Counted from the first letter of the stretch, positions 47,951 through 55,694 are shown. The stretch: DNA of 64,000 bases from Sulfitobacter sp. F26204 (GCF_026410305.1 NZ_JAPMLQ010000007.1:222206-286205), one strand, 5' to 3'. Program-made: numbers and translations. Notes: a model not told the origin generated them from the sequence alone.

Positions 47951-47979
47951 TTAAAATGTCCCCATGCAAGCGCTTACAA
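47951..47979 (-). promoter_or_regulatory. Predicted promoter of the HpsN-like gene
   Basis: On the minus strand, TTGTAA (47979-47974) and TTTTAA (47956-47951) are separated by 17 bases, giving a sigma-70-like pair. The -35 element lies within the LacI-type operator, so binding there would block initiation. Confidence 0.5.
47965..47978. promoter_or_regulatory. LacI-family operator
   Basis: TGCAAGCGCTTACA is a near-perfect palindrome of the TGNAAGCGCTTNCA class used by PurR/GntR-type LacI regulators. It lies between the divergent hpsN-like gene (112 bases away) and the lacI-type gene (114 bases away). The regulator encoded at 48092 is the obvious ligand; the inducer is probably a sulfonate intermediate, which is inference. 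Confidence 0.8.
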
Positions 47980-48091
47980 CTCAACAAAGCTGCCGCCAGC
48001 AGGTCATGTTTCACAGGCCCTTGGCTGATCTGTTTCAAAATCCGACAGGGTAGGGTAAGGATAGGCTAAGAACATTGTTCAAAGGTTGGAC

Positions 48092-49141
48092 ATGCCTGCA
48101 AAACGCACAATACCAACGCTTGACGATGTGGCACTGGCGGCGGGGGTTTCGACGGCGACTGTATCACGTTGTCTCAACGCGCCGGAACGTGTGGTCAAGG
48201 CGACTCGTGACCGCGTGCTCACTGTGGTGCAGACCCTTGGTTATACGCCGAATTTTGGCGCTCGTGCGATGGCGGCGCGGCGCACCTCTACCATTGGTGC
48301 AATTATCCCGACGATGAACAACGCGATCTTTGCCCGTGGTTTGCAGGCCTTTCAAGAACAATTGCACAAGCGGGGATACACCCTGTTGGTGTCCAGCACC
48401 TCCTACCGACCCGAACTTGAAGAAGAACAAATTCGCGCATTGATTGCGCGTGGAGCTGATGGTCTGCTTTTGATCGGTTACGAACGCGACCCAGCAATAT
48501 ATGACTACCTTGCGACCCGGGACGTACCTGCGTTGATTGCCTGGGCGAACGAGCGTGACCGTCCAGAACCGGCGATCGGTTTTGATAACCGCGCCTGCAT
48601 GCGGGCGCTTGCCCAGACGGTGTGGGATTACGGTCATCGTCAGATCGGGGTGATCTCAGCAACCACCAAAGGAAATGATCGCGCCCTGCGCCGGGTCGAA
48701 GGCATCAGGGATACCTTTCTGGACAGAGGACTTCCGCCGCAGAACCTCAGCGTTGTGGAAACACCCTATAGCATCAAAAACGGCGGTGCGGCCTTTGCTT
48801 CACTGATGGCAACGGCAACACCGCCGACGGTGGTGATGTGTGGCAATGACGTTTTGGCCGTAGGGGCGATCGGGCGCGCCCAAGCAATGAACTTGAACAT
48901 CCCAGAGGACGTGTCGATCACAGGTTTCGATGATATTGAACTGGCGCGGATCGTTATGCCTCCTTTGACAACGGTTCGTGTCCCGCATCAGAAAATGGGA
49001 CGCAGATCAGCAGATGCCTTGATTGATATGGTTGAGACCCGCACCGCGACCCGTTTTGCCGCGCTGAAGGCCAAAGTGAAAATTCGGGCATCATTGGGCA
49101 AAATCGCCACTGTCGCAGACGGAAAAACCGCGCAAGACTGA
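48092..49141 (+). CDS. LacI-family transcriptional regulator
   Basis: A 349-residue repressor. The helix-turn-helix is at the N-terminus (PTLDDVALAAGVSTATVSRCL, landmark DDVALAAGVSTATVSR), with the hinge region NFGARAMAARRTSTIG. A periplasmic-binding-like effector domain follows (about 65-340) with QRRAD-type dimer contacts less obvious. AAAGG precedes ATG 48092. It is divergent from the sulfonate genes and close to a LacI-type operator, so it probably controls both. Confidence 0.92.
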   Translation: MPAKRTIPTLDDVALAAGVSTATVSRCLNAPERVVKATRDRVLTVVQTLGYTPNFGARAMAARRTSTIGAIIPTMNNAIFARGLQAFQEQLHKRGYTLLVSSTSYRPELEEEQIRALIARGADGLLLIGYERDPAIYDYLATRDVPALIAWANERDRPEPAIGFDNRACMRALAQTVWDYGHRQIGVISATTKGNDRALRRVEGIRDTFLDRGLPPQNLSVVETPYSIKNGGAAFASLMATATPPTVVMCGNDVLAVGAIGRAQAMNLNIPEDVSITGFDDIELARIVMPPLTTVRVPHQKMGRRSADALIDMVETRTATRFAALKAKVKIRASLGKIATVADGKTAQD

Positions 49142-49282
49142 TCGCGTCTGGGTGCGATGTGAATGTTGAACGTCTTTGGCCGTCCCGCGACCTACTTTCT
49201 GCCATTGGGCCAACGTCACCAAGGCATTGCTTTTGCATATGTTGTACCGGCTTGACTGGTACCTTCGGCGCTTGGGTCTGGT

Positions 49283-50167
49283 TCAGGTATTTGTTGGCGT
49301 TTTCGGACACCAGATGAGCACATCACAGACCGCGTCGCGCAAGAGTCGCCTGGAGACACTTCCGATAAAGGCGCGTCGCACCAGGCTGGCATGCCCCTGT
49401 CCAAGAACGATCATATCTACGTTATTCACATGACATAGCCGCGTCAGAACTTTTGCTGGGTCACCTTTGTAAACCTTGGGTTTCAGTTGTGGTCCCACTT
49501 TGGCTGCAGTCGCCCGTAGACTGGTTTTTGCCTCGGCGACCAGCTTTTTACGGAGCGTTTTCAAATCGTCCTGACGTGATCCAACCCGCAACATTGCTTC
49601 CTTGAGTTGCGGGGGGATTTGCACCACCTGAACCAGTTTTGTTCTGGCCTTGGGAAAAAGCGCGAAAACGCATGCCGAGGCTTCCAAAGCCTGATCTGTG
49701 CCATTGGTTGCCACGATCACCTTCTCGCAGGGTTTCCTGAATCCCTGTTTCACCACCAGCACCGGCGTTCCGGCTGCTGCGATGACACGGTCTGTCGTCG
49801 AACCGAGGCGTGGTTCCTTGATCTTTCCCCGCTGATGGGCCCGCATGACGATCAGATCAGGCGAGATTTCGTGGCAAATGTCGATCAGCGCAATCGCATG
49901 TGATCCCAGACGAATGAGAATGTCATACGCGTTTGGTGCTGCCCCCAGATCGGCCAAGGACAGGGCGATCCTGTCGCGCGCGGCATAAGCGGCCTGGCCC
50001 AGCAGTGTCTGGATATTTTCCAATTCACCGAGTTCCCCGGGCAGGTCGAGAACATGAACGACCGTCAATCTTGCCTTCGATGTTGTTGCAAGGGCCAAGG
50101 CCCGCCCCAGAACGTCAATGTCCAGAGGGAGCTGTCCAACCGCGGCGAGAATTGTTTTCTGGGTCAC
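49283..50167 (-). CDS. Tandem universal stress protein (UspA)
   Basis: A protein of about 294 residues with two UspA domains (about 3-145 and 150-290). The ATP-type loop is present in the second domain (GQGHASLVRRAFIGSVSRRLL, landmark GQGHASLVRRAFIGSVS), and a G-S-T-stretch occurs in the first (LGSTTDRVIAAAGTPVLVV). The likely start is GTG 50167 (TQKTILAAVG); TTG 50194 is an alternative. It is followed upstream by an MscS channel gene on the same strand, suggesting a stress-response grouping. Confidence 0.87.
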   Translation of the reverse strand: MTQKTILAAVGQLPLDIDVLGRALALATTSKARLTVVHVLDLPGELGELENIQTLLGQAAYAARDRIALSLADLGAAPNAYDILIRLGSHAIALIDICHEISPDLIVMRAHQRGKIKEPRLGSTTDRVIAAAGTPVLVVKQGFRKPCEKVIVATNGTDQALEASACVFALFPKARTKLVQVVQIPPQLKEAMLRVGSRQDDLKTLRKKLVAEAKTSLRATAAKVGPQLKPKVYKGDPAKVLTRLCHVNNVDMIVLGQGHASLVRRAFIGSVSRRLLRDAVCDVLIWCPKTPTNT

Positions 50168-50228
50168 GTCACTGGGTTCCCTGTTTGAAGGCAAGTTGGT
50201 CGAAGATGTAAGACCAACCTTTCACCTT

Positions 50229-51158
50229 TTATCCGGCTTCGGGTTGGGCAAGCTGTATCTTGGCACCGGCACTCCCATCATCAGTGGCGGCACTGACCAA
50301 TTGTATCCGACGGTAGGGCGCAACGCTGCCGGCCTGTCGCAGCGCATCATCAATCAGACTGTACACTTCGTCACGGCAATCCACCATGCGTTCGAAACGT
50401 GGCACCCAATAGCGCACCGTATAGCTGATTCCGCCTTCTTCATAGGATCGCACACGAATATCCGGAGCCGGATCTTGTTGGATCAACTTGCCTTCTTTCA
50501 GCGCGGCGGACATGATTTCGCGTGCTTTCCCGATTGATAATACATGATCGAGTGTAATGTTGACCTGAGCGCGGAAATCTTTCTTGGGGGCGGAGAAATT
50601 TGTAATCCGCTGGCGTGAAATCTGGCTGTTTGGCAGGATCAGGTAGGTGCCATCGACAGTCAGAAGCCGTGTCGTGCGCCAGCCGATTTCAATCGCTTTG
50701 CCCTGTGCCAGCGTATCAATGTCGATCCAGTCACCGATGCGGAAAGGCGCTTCGACGGCGAGTGCGATGCCTGACAACGTATCTGCCACCACGTTACGAA
50801 TAGCAAAGCCAATCAGTGCGAGAATGATGGTGGATCCCGCGAGCGCACCAAAAGCACCTTGGCCCATGTAAAGAGACCCGATCGCGACAAAGGCGGCCAG
50901 GAACAGAAACGCGGTAATGAGATCTTTTAATAATCGGGGATAAGGCCGGTTGCCAGCTATCTGGTCCAGGACCATTGCCACGAGGCGGCTCGCCACCCAG
51001 GCAGCAGCGAGATAGATGGACGCGGTCAGCAAGAGCGAGAAATCTTTACTGTTTGAGAAGAATTCAGGCAACTCGGCTTGATACAAGGCAAGGCCAATGC
51101 CGGAAGAGAGAGCGATTGCAGGCAGGAACAGGTGGCGCAGGTGGTGTTTGATGTTCAT
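50229..51158 (-). CDS. MscS-family mechanosensitive channel
   Basis: A 309-residue small-conductance channel. Three N-terminal membrane helices lie within residues 10-115, with the pore helix Gly/Ala-rich segment (MGQGAFGALAGSTIILALIGFA; landmark GAFGALAGSTIILALIG). The beta domain follows with EAPFRIGDWIDIDTLAQGKAIEIGWRTTRL (landmark APFRIGDWIDID). It releases solutes on osmotic downshock. ATG 51158 has GGGA upstream; the longer frame is not supported. Confidence 0.88.
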   Translation of the reverse strand: MNIKHHLRHLFLPAIALSSGIGLALYQAELPEFFSNSKDFSLLLTASIYLAAAWVASRLVAMVLDQIAGNRPYPRLLKDLITAFLFLAAFVAIGSLYMGQGAFGALAGSTIILALIGFAIRNVVADTLSGIALAVEAPFRIGDWIDIDTLAQGKAIEIGWRTTRLLTVDGTYLILPNSQISRQRITNFSAPKKDFRAQVNITLDHVLSIGKAREIMSAALKEGKLIQQDPAPDIRVRSYEEGGISYTVRYWVPRFERMVDCRDEVYSLIDDALRQAGSVAPYRRIQLVSAATDDGSAGAKIQLAQPEAG

Positions 51159-51206
51159 CAGAGTTTCCCAGGGGGCACGATACGATTGCGTCAGTGCACA
51201 ATAACG

Positions 51207-51238
51207 CCTGCACCAATTATTACCAATGATGCAGGCAA
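51207..51238. other. Inverted repeat after the first DUF1127 gene
   Basis: GCCTGCA and TGCAGGC flank an 18-base AT-rich loop in the 95-base gap between the DUF1127 gene and the MscS gene. It resembles an mRNA end-processing or weak terminator hairpin, with no T-run. Confidence 0.35.
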
Positions 51239-51253
51239 AGGACATCGTGGCCG

Positions 51254-51541
51254 TTAGACCGCCGATTGCCAATAGCGTTCGTTATGACCATCCGGTCCTG
51301 ATGCGGCGGGGATGGGAAGGTCTGTTTGCACAACTCCGTCAACCAGATCTTCTATGTTGTGCCGCTCGATCCCGACGCCCTTGAGCCAATGATCATTCAC
51401 AGCCCGCAAGGCCGAGATCATGCGCCGGCGTTTCCAGCTTTCGCAAGCCAGCCCGATCCGGTGGCGCAGGCCCCTGTCTGGCCGGTTTTCAAGTGTTGCG
51501 CACTGGGCATTTGTGTTTCGTGGAGTGAAAATAGGATGCAT
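51254..51541 (-). CDS. DUF1127 domain protein
   Basis: A 95-residue basic protein. The C-terminal half has the DUF1127 (YjiS-like) pattern: RRRMISALRAVNDHWLKGVG followed by IERHNIEDLV. GGAGG lies five bases before ATG 51541. DUF1127 proteins are arginine-rich and several bind RNA; in Rhodobacter sphaeroides one (CcaF1) sits in an RpoH-controlled unit with sRNAs. Here the gene is preceded by a promoter and a 21-codon leader ORF at 51722-51823. A hairpin (51548-51570) would mask its ribosome-binding site. Confidence 0.78.
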   Translation of the reverse strand: MHPIFTPRNTNAQCATLENRPDRGLRHRIGLACESWKRRRMISALRAVNDHWLKGVGIERHNIEDLVDGVVQTDLPIPAASGPDGHNERYWQSAV

Positions 51542-51547
51542 GTCATC

Positions 51548-51570
51548 CTCCAACTATAAGGTTACTGGAG
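51548..51570 (-). promoter_or_regulatory. Hairpin that would mask the DUF1127 ribosome-binding site
   Basis: On the minus strand CTCCA (51570-51566) can pair with TGGAG (51552-51548), the latter being the Shine-Dalgarno sequence of the DUF1127 gene. Next to it lies a perfect 12-base palindrome CCTGACGTCAGG (51571-51582). This suggests control of translation, perhaps by temperature or by a protein; the pairing is short and unproven. Confidence 0.4.
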
Positions 51571-51721
51571 CCTGACGTCAGGTTTTTGCAGTGGAGGCCG
51601 TTGAAGAGGTGAGTTATTCCAGATCGCTTTCAGCGGCTGCAAAATCAGCGTCTATCAAAAGATCAGTTTGATCTGTGAAATCCCGAGGTCAAAGCGGCAA
51701 AACATGCTCGCCCGCCCGGGT

Positions 51722-51787
51722 TTACCGGCGGTTCAGTGTCTGTCCTGCAAAAAGCAGAACCCTCATATGATAGGGGACCATCATCAT
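51722..51787 (-). CDS. 21-codon leader ORF (copy A), probably leaderless
   Basis: ATG ATG ATG starts at 51787 and a TAA stop ends at 51722, giving 21 residues: MMMVPYHM..., then AGQTLNRR at the end. The ATG lies 7 bases after a promoter -10 element, so transcripts should start at or next to it, implying leaderless translation. The stop falls within the 5' arm of a GC-rich hairpin (51712-51731). Copy B at 56164 has the same length and ending with synonymous codon differences, which supports translation. Too short for ordinary gene finders. Confidence 0.6.
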   Translation of the reverse strand: MMMVPYHMRVLLFAGQTLNRR

Positions 51788-51794
51788 GTCTTAG

Positions 51795-51823
51795 ATATGG
51801 TCTTTTTAACCTGCGCTTGCAAC
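51795..51823 (-). promoter_or_regulatory. RpoH-like promoter of leader copy A
   Basis: On the minus strand GTTGCAA (51823-51817) and GACCATAT (51802-51795) are separated by 14 bases. Copy B aligns base for base with this and has GTTGAAA and CCCCATAT, very close to the sigma-32 consensus. Copy A has drifted at two or three positions. Confidence 0.55.
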
Positions 51824-51920
51824 GCAATGGGGCGAAAAGGGCGCGATTGAAACCGCTCCTGCGTTGAATGGGCCATTTAAGTCACGAAAGCGCCGGTTCG
51901 CTGAAATTCACCTGTCAGGA

Positions 51921-51949
51921 TTGACCTGTGGCACTGCAGTACCTAACTT
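51921..51949 (+). promoter_or_regulatory. Promoter of leader copy C
   Basis: TTGACC (51921-51926) and TAACTT (51944-51949) with a 17-base spacer, a sigma-70-like pair. The alignment with copies A and B is similar in layout though less RpoH-like. It diverges from promoter A, about 100 bases away, making this a bidirectional control region. Confidence 0.5.
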
Positions 51950-51955
51950 GAGGGC

Positions 51956-52021
51956 ATGATGGAACATGTAGATCATTTTCGATTTCTACTGCTGAACCGC
52001 CCGTTTCCCCGGGCGGTCTAG
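51956..52021 (+). CDS. 21-codon leader ORF (copy C), probably leaderless
   Basis: ATG ATG starts at 51956, 6 bases after the -10 element, and TAG ends at 52021: 21 residues, MMEHVDHFRFLLLNRPFPRA plus one. It shares with copies A and B the start MM, Arg at position 9, an LNR motif, the DNA stretch CTGAACCGCC and the exact length, although the end differs. The hairpin CCGCCCG/CGGGCGG (51997-52016) lies inside its last codons and a second perfect hairpin follows at 52019-52036. Confidence 0.5.
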   Translation: MMEHVDHFRFLLLNRPFPRAV

Positions 52022-52036
52022 GCGCGTCTGCGCCTA
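52019..52036 (+). other. Perfect hairpin in the leader of the Rnk-like gene
   Basis: TAGGCGC (52019-52025) and GCGCCTA (52030-52036) form a 7-bp stem with a GTCT loop. It begins at the stop codon of the 21-codon ORF. No T-run follows, so it is more likely a leader structure than a terminator. Confidence 0.55.
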
Positions 52037-52051
52037 CCATACCTCCCGGGG

Positions 52052-52100
52052 TCTCCTCACATATCTGAAACGTGAAAGCGGCGTAATGCGCCCGAGGAGA
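52052..52100 (+). promoter_or_regulatory. Possible ribosome-binding-site sequestering structure
   Basis: TCTCCTC (52052-52058) is the exact complement of the Shine-Dalgarno stretch GAGGAGA (52094-52100) of the gene starting at 52106. The 35-base loop between them also has short complementarity. If formed, the structure would close translation start, as in RNA thermometers or leader-peptide attenuators. Confidence 0.45.
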
Positions 52101-52105
52101 AACGA

Positions 52106-52558
52106 ATGTTCGATTTCAATCAATCCGATCAGCCATCCATCCCAACCCGGTCCCTGTCCAGAGTGTTGCGGAATACACCGCTAACTTTGCCCGCTGCGGA
52201 CCATCAAAAATTGCAAGAGCACCTTGAAGACTGCGAATGCGCCATGCGTCCCAGTTCAAGACTGCTGGCCTATGTGCTTGCGAACAAACTGATGAATACC
52301 CGGCCGGTTGACGACGTACATCAAAGCGATCTGGTGGTAGGCGGATCCTGCGTCACATACAGGATTGATGCAGCGGAACCTCAGACGGGTCTGCTTGTCC
52401 ATCGCGCCAGATCAGGTTTGACCAGTGGCGTTATCCCGGTTGCATCGCTGCTGGGTGCAACCTTGATCGGTATGCGGGCCGGACAACGCGCCCCGCTATT
52501 GTTTGAAGACGGCTCCATCGGCAGGCTTTGCGTCATCGATGTTGCAAGTTCGGTCTGA
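52106..52558 (+). CDS. Rnk/GreA-type C-terminal domain protein (first copy)
   Basis: A 150-residue protein with a GreA/GreB C-terminal (FKBP-like) domain from about residue 70 (VVGGSCVTYRID, then GVIPVASLLGATLIGMRAGQ). It resembles the regulator of nucleoside diphosphate kinase family but is more divergent than the following gene. Such proteins bind RNA polymerase near the secondary channel. A good GAGGAGA site precedes the ATG. The leader carries the 21-codon ORF of copy C and several hairpins. Confidence 0.68.
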   Translation: MFDFNQSDQPSIPTRSLSRVLRNTPLTLPAADHQKLQEHLEDCECAMRPSSRLLAYVLANKLMNTRPVDDVHQSDLVVGGSCVTYRIDAAEPQTGLLVHRARSGLTSGVIPVASLLGATLIGMRAGQRAPLLFEDGSIGRLCVIDVASSV

Positions 52559-52606
52559 GACCGGGCAACACCTACAATCCACGACAAACCCAAAGGAGAC
52601 TTCCAA

Positions 52607-53038
52607 ATGACGACCTCCGTTCAAACCTTGAAAAAAACAACCAAACGGAATCCCAAGATCGTGATCAATGCGGACGACCTTGCCCATCTGGAAGGTCTGG
52701 CTGATGGTATGATGAAGCGTCAGCCGGCTCTTGCGGACCGTCTGTTTGATGAGATCGGACGGGCACGCATCGTTGCAGCCGCAAAGATGCCGAAAAATGT
52801 AGTAAGCATGGGCAGTACCGTGACCTATCGGGACGAAAGCACGGGGCAAGAAAAATCGGTTACACTGGTTTATCCTGAAGAGGCCGATATAGTCCAATTG
52901 CGCGTGTCGGTCATGACACCCATCGGTGTCGCGCTACTTGGACTGGCTGAAGGGGCCAGCTTTTATTGGGACACACGGGAAAACCAACGGCGCATGTTGA
53001 CCATCATCAGTGTGGAGCAACCGGCTTTGGAGCATTGA
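52607..53038 (+). CDS. Rnk-like nucleoside diphosphate kinase regulator (GreA/GreB family)
   Basis: A 143-residue protein with the Rnk layout: an N-terminal helical segment (IVINADDLAHLEGLADGM) and a C-terminal GreA/GreB domain (MGSTVTYRDES, LVYPEEADI, ISVMTPIGVALLGLAEG with RVSVMTPIGVALLGL as landmark). Rnk proteins interact with RNA polymerase and compete with Gre factors and DksA. AAAGGAG lies upstream of the ATG. The gene follows the first Rnk-like gene by 48 bases, presumably in one transcript. Confidence 0.85.
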   Translation: MTTSVQTLKKTTKRNPKIVINADDLAHLEGLADGMMKRQPALADRLFDEIGRARIVAAAKMPKNVVSMGSTVTYRDESTGQEKSVTLVYPEEADIVQLRVSVMTPIGVALLGLAEGASFYWDTRENQRRMLTIISVEQPALEH

Positions 53039-53066
53039 GAGGGTGCGGTTGTCGCAAAACGGAACG

Positions 53067-53097
53067 ATGGGCACTGGTCTGACAGCATTGTGCCCAT
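53067..53097 (+). other. Hairpin between the second Rnk-like gene and dadA
   Basis: ATGGGCAC (53067-53074) pairs perfectly with GTGCCCAT (53090-53097) over a 15-base loop. It is 26 bases past the Rnk-like stop. No T-run directly follows; a T9 tract occurs 60 bases later, just before dadA. Confidence 0.45.
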
Positions 53098-53166
53098 TCG
53101 CGATCATCATAACAGCGGTCTGGGCATGAGCCACACCTGAGACTGCGGGCGAAAGGTTTTTTTTTA

Positions 53167-54426
53167 ATGAAAGTTGTTGTCATGGGGGCGGGTGTCATCG
53201 GTGTCACCACCGCCTATTATCTGGCCAAGCAAGGCGCAGAAGTTGTGGTGATCGACCGCCAGTCCGGTCCGGGACTTGAGACGAGTTATGCCAATGCCGG
53301 TCAACTGAGTTACGGCATGACCTCGCCCTGGGCCGCGCCCGGGATCCCGATGAAAGCCGTCAAATGGATGTTCATGAAACGCCGCCCGCTGTTCATCTGG
53401 CCTTTGATCAGTCCGACCATGTGGAAATGGTGCCTGCAGATGGTGCGCAACTGTAACGAAGAAAGCTATCGCATCAATAAGGGCCGGATGGTCCGGGTAT
53501 CCAGCTATTCGCGCGATGTCATGCCCGATCTGATTGCAGATACGGGCATAGAATATGACGGGCGACAGCAGGGCACATTGCAACTTTTCCGAACCAGGAA
53601 ACAATTGAAGGCATCCAAGGCCGATCAGGATATTCTTGCTGAATATGGCAGCCCCTATGAGGTTCTGGACCCCGATGCCTGTATCGCGGTTGAGCCGGCG
53701 CTGGCAGAGGTGCGCGAAAAATTTGTTGGTGGTCTGCGCCTGACGGCGGACCGCACCGGGGATTGCCGGATGTTCACCATAGCACTGACCGAAAAGTGCA
53801 TCGAATTGGGGGTGGAATTTCAATACGGCCAGTCGATCAAATCCATTGCCGTTGAAAAGGACAGGATCGCAGGCGTCAATACTGAAATCGCGGGCCGGAT
53901 CACCGGTGACGCCTATGTCTGTGCCATGGGCAGCTATGCGACCAGCGCCCTGGGGCCTGTCGGGATCAAACTGCCGGTTTATCCGGTCAAGGGATATTCC
54001 GTCACACTGCCTGTGACTGAAGATGCCTTTGCCCCCCAATCCACGATCATGGATGAAACCCATAAGGTCGCGATCACTCGTTTGGGCGATCGCATCCGTG
54101 TCGCCGGTCAGGCCGAGATCGCCGGTTATTCCAACCGCCTTGGTCCGCATGCAACCGATACGGTGAAACACGTGATCGGTGATCTGTTTCCCAGGGGCGG
54201 TGATATTTCCAAGGCTGAGGGCTGGACCGGTCTGCGCCCTATGACACCCGACGGGACACCCGTTCTGGGGGGGACGCGTTATGACAATCTTTTCCTGAAC
54301 ACCGGACACGGAACCTTGGGTTGGACAATGGCTTGCGGTTCTGGCCGGGCGGTTGCCGATGTCGTGCTGGGCAAGACGCCCGAAATTTCGATGGAAGGGC
54401 TCACCGCGCAACGGTATGCAGGTTAG
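53167..54426 (+). CDS. dadA: D-amino acid dehydrogenase (DadA)
   Basis: A 419-residue FAD oxidoreductase of the DAO family. The N-terminal dinucleotide loop [21 protein letters not shown] and [21 protein letters not shown] match DadA. The C-terminus has [16 protein letters not shown] and [17 protein letters not shown]. It oxidises D-amino acids to 2-oxoacids, passing electrons to the respiratory chain. AAGG precedes, separated from the ATG by a T9 run. It is followed by a PLP enzyme gene, suggesting use of D-amino acids such as D-cysteine, D-alanine or D-serine; this is inferred. Confidence 0.9.
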   Translation: MKVVVMGAGVIGVTTAYYLAKQGAEVVVIDRQSGPGLETSYANAGQLSYGMTSPWAAPGIPMKAVKWMFMKRRPLFIWPLISPTMWKWCLQMVRNCNEESYRINKGRMVRVSSYSRDVMPDLIADTGIEYDGRQQGTLQLFRTRKQLKASKADQDILAEYGSPYEVLDPDACIAVEPALAEVREKFVGGLRLTADRTGDCRMFTIALTEKCIELGVEFQYGQSIKSIAVEKDRIAGVNTEIAGRITGDAYVCAMGSYATSALGPVGIKLPVYPVKGYSVTLPVTEDAFAPQSTIMDETHKVAITRLGDRIRVAGQAEIAGYSNRLGPHATDTVKHVIGDLFPRGGDISKAEGWTGLRPMTPDGTPVLGGTRYDNLFLNTGHGTLGWTMACGSGRAVADVVLGKTPEISMEGLTAQRYAG

Positions 54427-54470
54427 CAAGCGCCACTGGGGCTGGCTTTCATGCAGGACGGGGAAACAGA

Positions 54471-55514
54471 ATGAACAACTGGGTTAGGAATGCTGTCGGG
54501 AAAATCAACGCTGATGCCCATCGATCTGCGGATACACATTTGTTCAAGCTTCCACTGCCGCGTCTTGAAGGGATCGATATTTACCTGAAAGACGAAAGCA
54601 CCCATCCCACCGGGAGTCTTAAGCATCGTCTAGCCCGTTCATTATTTCTTTATGCGCTGTGTAATGGCAAGATTAAGGAAGACACGACAATCATCGAGGC
54701 GTCCTCGGGCAGTACAGCCGTGTCGGAGGCATATTTCGCCCGCATGATCGGTGTTCCCTTTATCGCTGTCGTTCCCAAAAGCACCGCGCGCAGCAAGATC
54801 AGACTGATTGAGTTTCACGGCGGTCAAATCCACTTTGTGGATGCAGCACCGCAAATGCATGACGCATCCGAAAAGCTGGCGCACAAGATCGGCGGCTATT
54901 TCATGGACCAGTTTACCTATGCTGAACGGGCCACAGATTGGCGGGGCAATAACAACATAGCTGAGAGTGTCTTTACCCAGATGGCACGCGAACCACATCC
55001 AATCCCGTCTCATCTGGTGATGAGCGCTGGAACAGGAGGCACCTCGGCAACTCTGGGTCGCTACATCCGCTACAAAGGCTATGACACCGAACTCACCGTC
55101 GTTGATCCGGAAAATTCAGTCTTTTATGACAGCTTCATCTCCGGAGACCGCAGCCTTGTTTCCAAGAAATCCAGCCGCGTGGAAGGTATCGGTCGGCCCA
55201 AGGTCGAACATTCGTTTCAACCCGGTGTCATCGATCACATGCTTCAGGTGCCGGACGCGGCCAGCGTTGCCACCATGCTCTGGCTGGAGGGGGTGATTGG
55301 CCGAAAGGCAGGGCCGTCCACCGGAACAAACCTTTGGGGCGCATTGAGCGTTGCCCAAGCCATGCTGCGCGAGAACCGCCAGGGTTCAATTGTCACCCTC
55401 CTCTGCGACAGCGGGGACCGGTATCTCGACACCTATTACAACCCCGAATGGGTCGCCGATTGTATCGGGGATTGCACAACATATACCAACAGTCTGCATG
55501 CTACCTATGGGTAG
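54471..55514 (+). CDS. PLP-dependent enzyme of the cysteine synthase fold (Cds1-like)
   Basis: A 347-residue fold-type II PLP enzyme. The PLP lysine is in [15 protein letters not shown] (about residue 52), and the phosphate loop is [10 protein letters not shown]. The substrate loop is [17 protein letters not shown]. Its length and Cys-containing C-terminal stretch ([16 protein letters not shown], then CIGDCTTY) resemble the L-cysteine desulfhydrase/Cds1 group rather than CysK. GGGGAA precedes ATG 54471. It follows dadA closely and may act in cysteine or D-amino-acid breakdown. Confidence 0.78.
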   Translation: MNNWVRNAVGKINADAHRSADTHLFKLPLPRLEGIDIYLKDESTHPTGSLKHRLARSLFLYALCNGKIKEDTTIIEASSGSTAVSEAYFARMIGVPFIAVVPKSTARSKIRLIEFHGGQIHFVDAAPQMHDASEKLAHKIGGYFMDQFTYAERATDWRGNNNIAESVFTQMAREPHPIPSHLVMSAGTGGTSATLGRYIRYKGYDTELTVVDPENSVFYDSFISGDRSLVSKKSSRVEGIGRPKVEHSFQPGVIDHMLQVPDAASVATMLWLEGVIGRKAGPSTGTNLWGALSVAQAMLRENRQGSIVTLLCDSGDRYLDTYYNPEWVADCIGDCTTYTNSLHATYG

Positions 55515-55550
55515 TAGCCATGCGCACCCTAGACAGCAGTGCAGGTTGAA

Positions 55551-55575
55551 AAAGCCCCGGTAGAACCGGAGCTTT
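55551..55575. terminator. Bidirectional terminator between the PLP enzyme and second DUF1127 gene
   Basis: AAAGCCCCGG (55551-55560) pairs with CCGGAGCTTT (55566-55575) with one mismatch around a 5-base loop. The minus strand has a TTTTTC tail and the plus strand a weaker one, so it can serve both the DUF1127 transcript (minus) and the PLP enzyme gene (plus). Confidence 0.75.
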
Positions 55576-55694
55576 CAAATAGCTTGTTGTCAACGCGTCC
55601 GGGTACTTGGGGATCGCCGCAGCTGAAAGATATATCGACCACGGTTCCTTTCTTTCTTTTACGATTGCGGCTTGCGGCATCTGCGATAAGCGGT

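Noticed and set aside
51159..51253. CcsR/cuckoo-type sRNA (CCUCCUCCC loop) downstream of the DUF1127 genes
   Set aside because: Neither DUF1127 gene is followed by that motif here, although such sRNAs accompany a DUF1127 gene in Rhodobacter sphaeroides.
53164..54429. A 421-codon open frame antisense to dadA
   Set aside because: It mirrors dadA almost exactly. Its product is rich in His, Arg, Gly and Cys with no family pattern, as expected when GC-rich coding DNA is read on the other strand.
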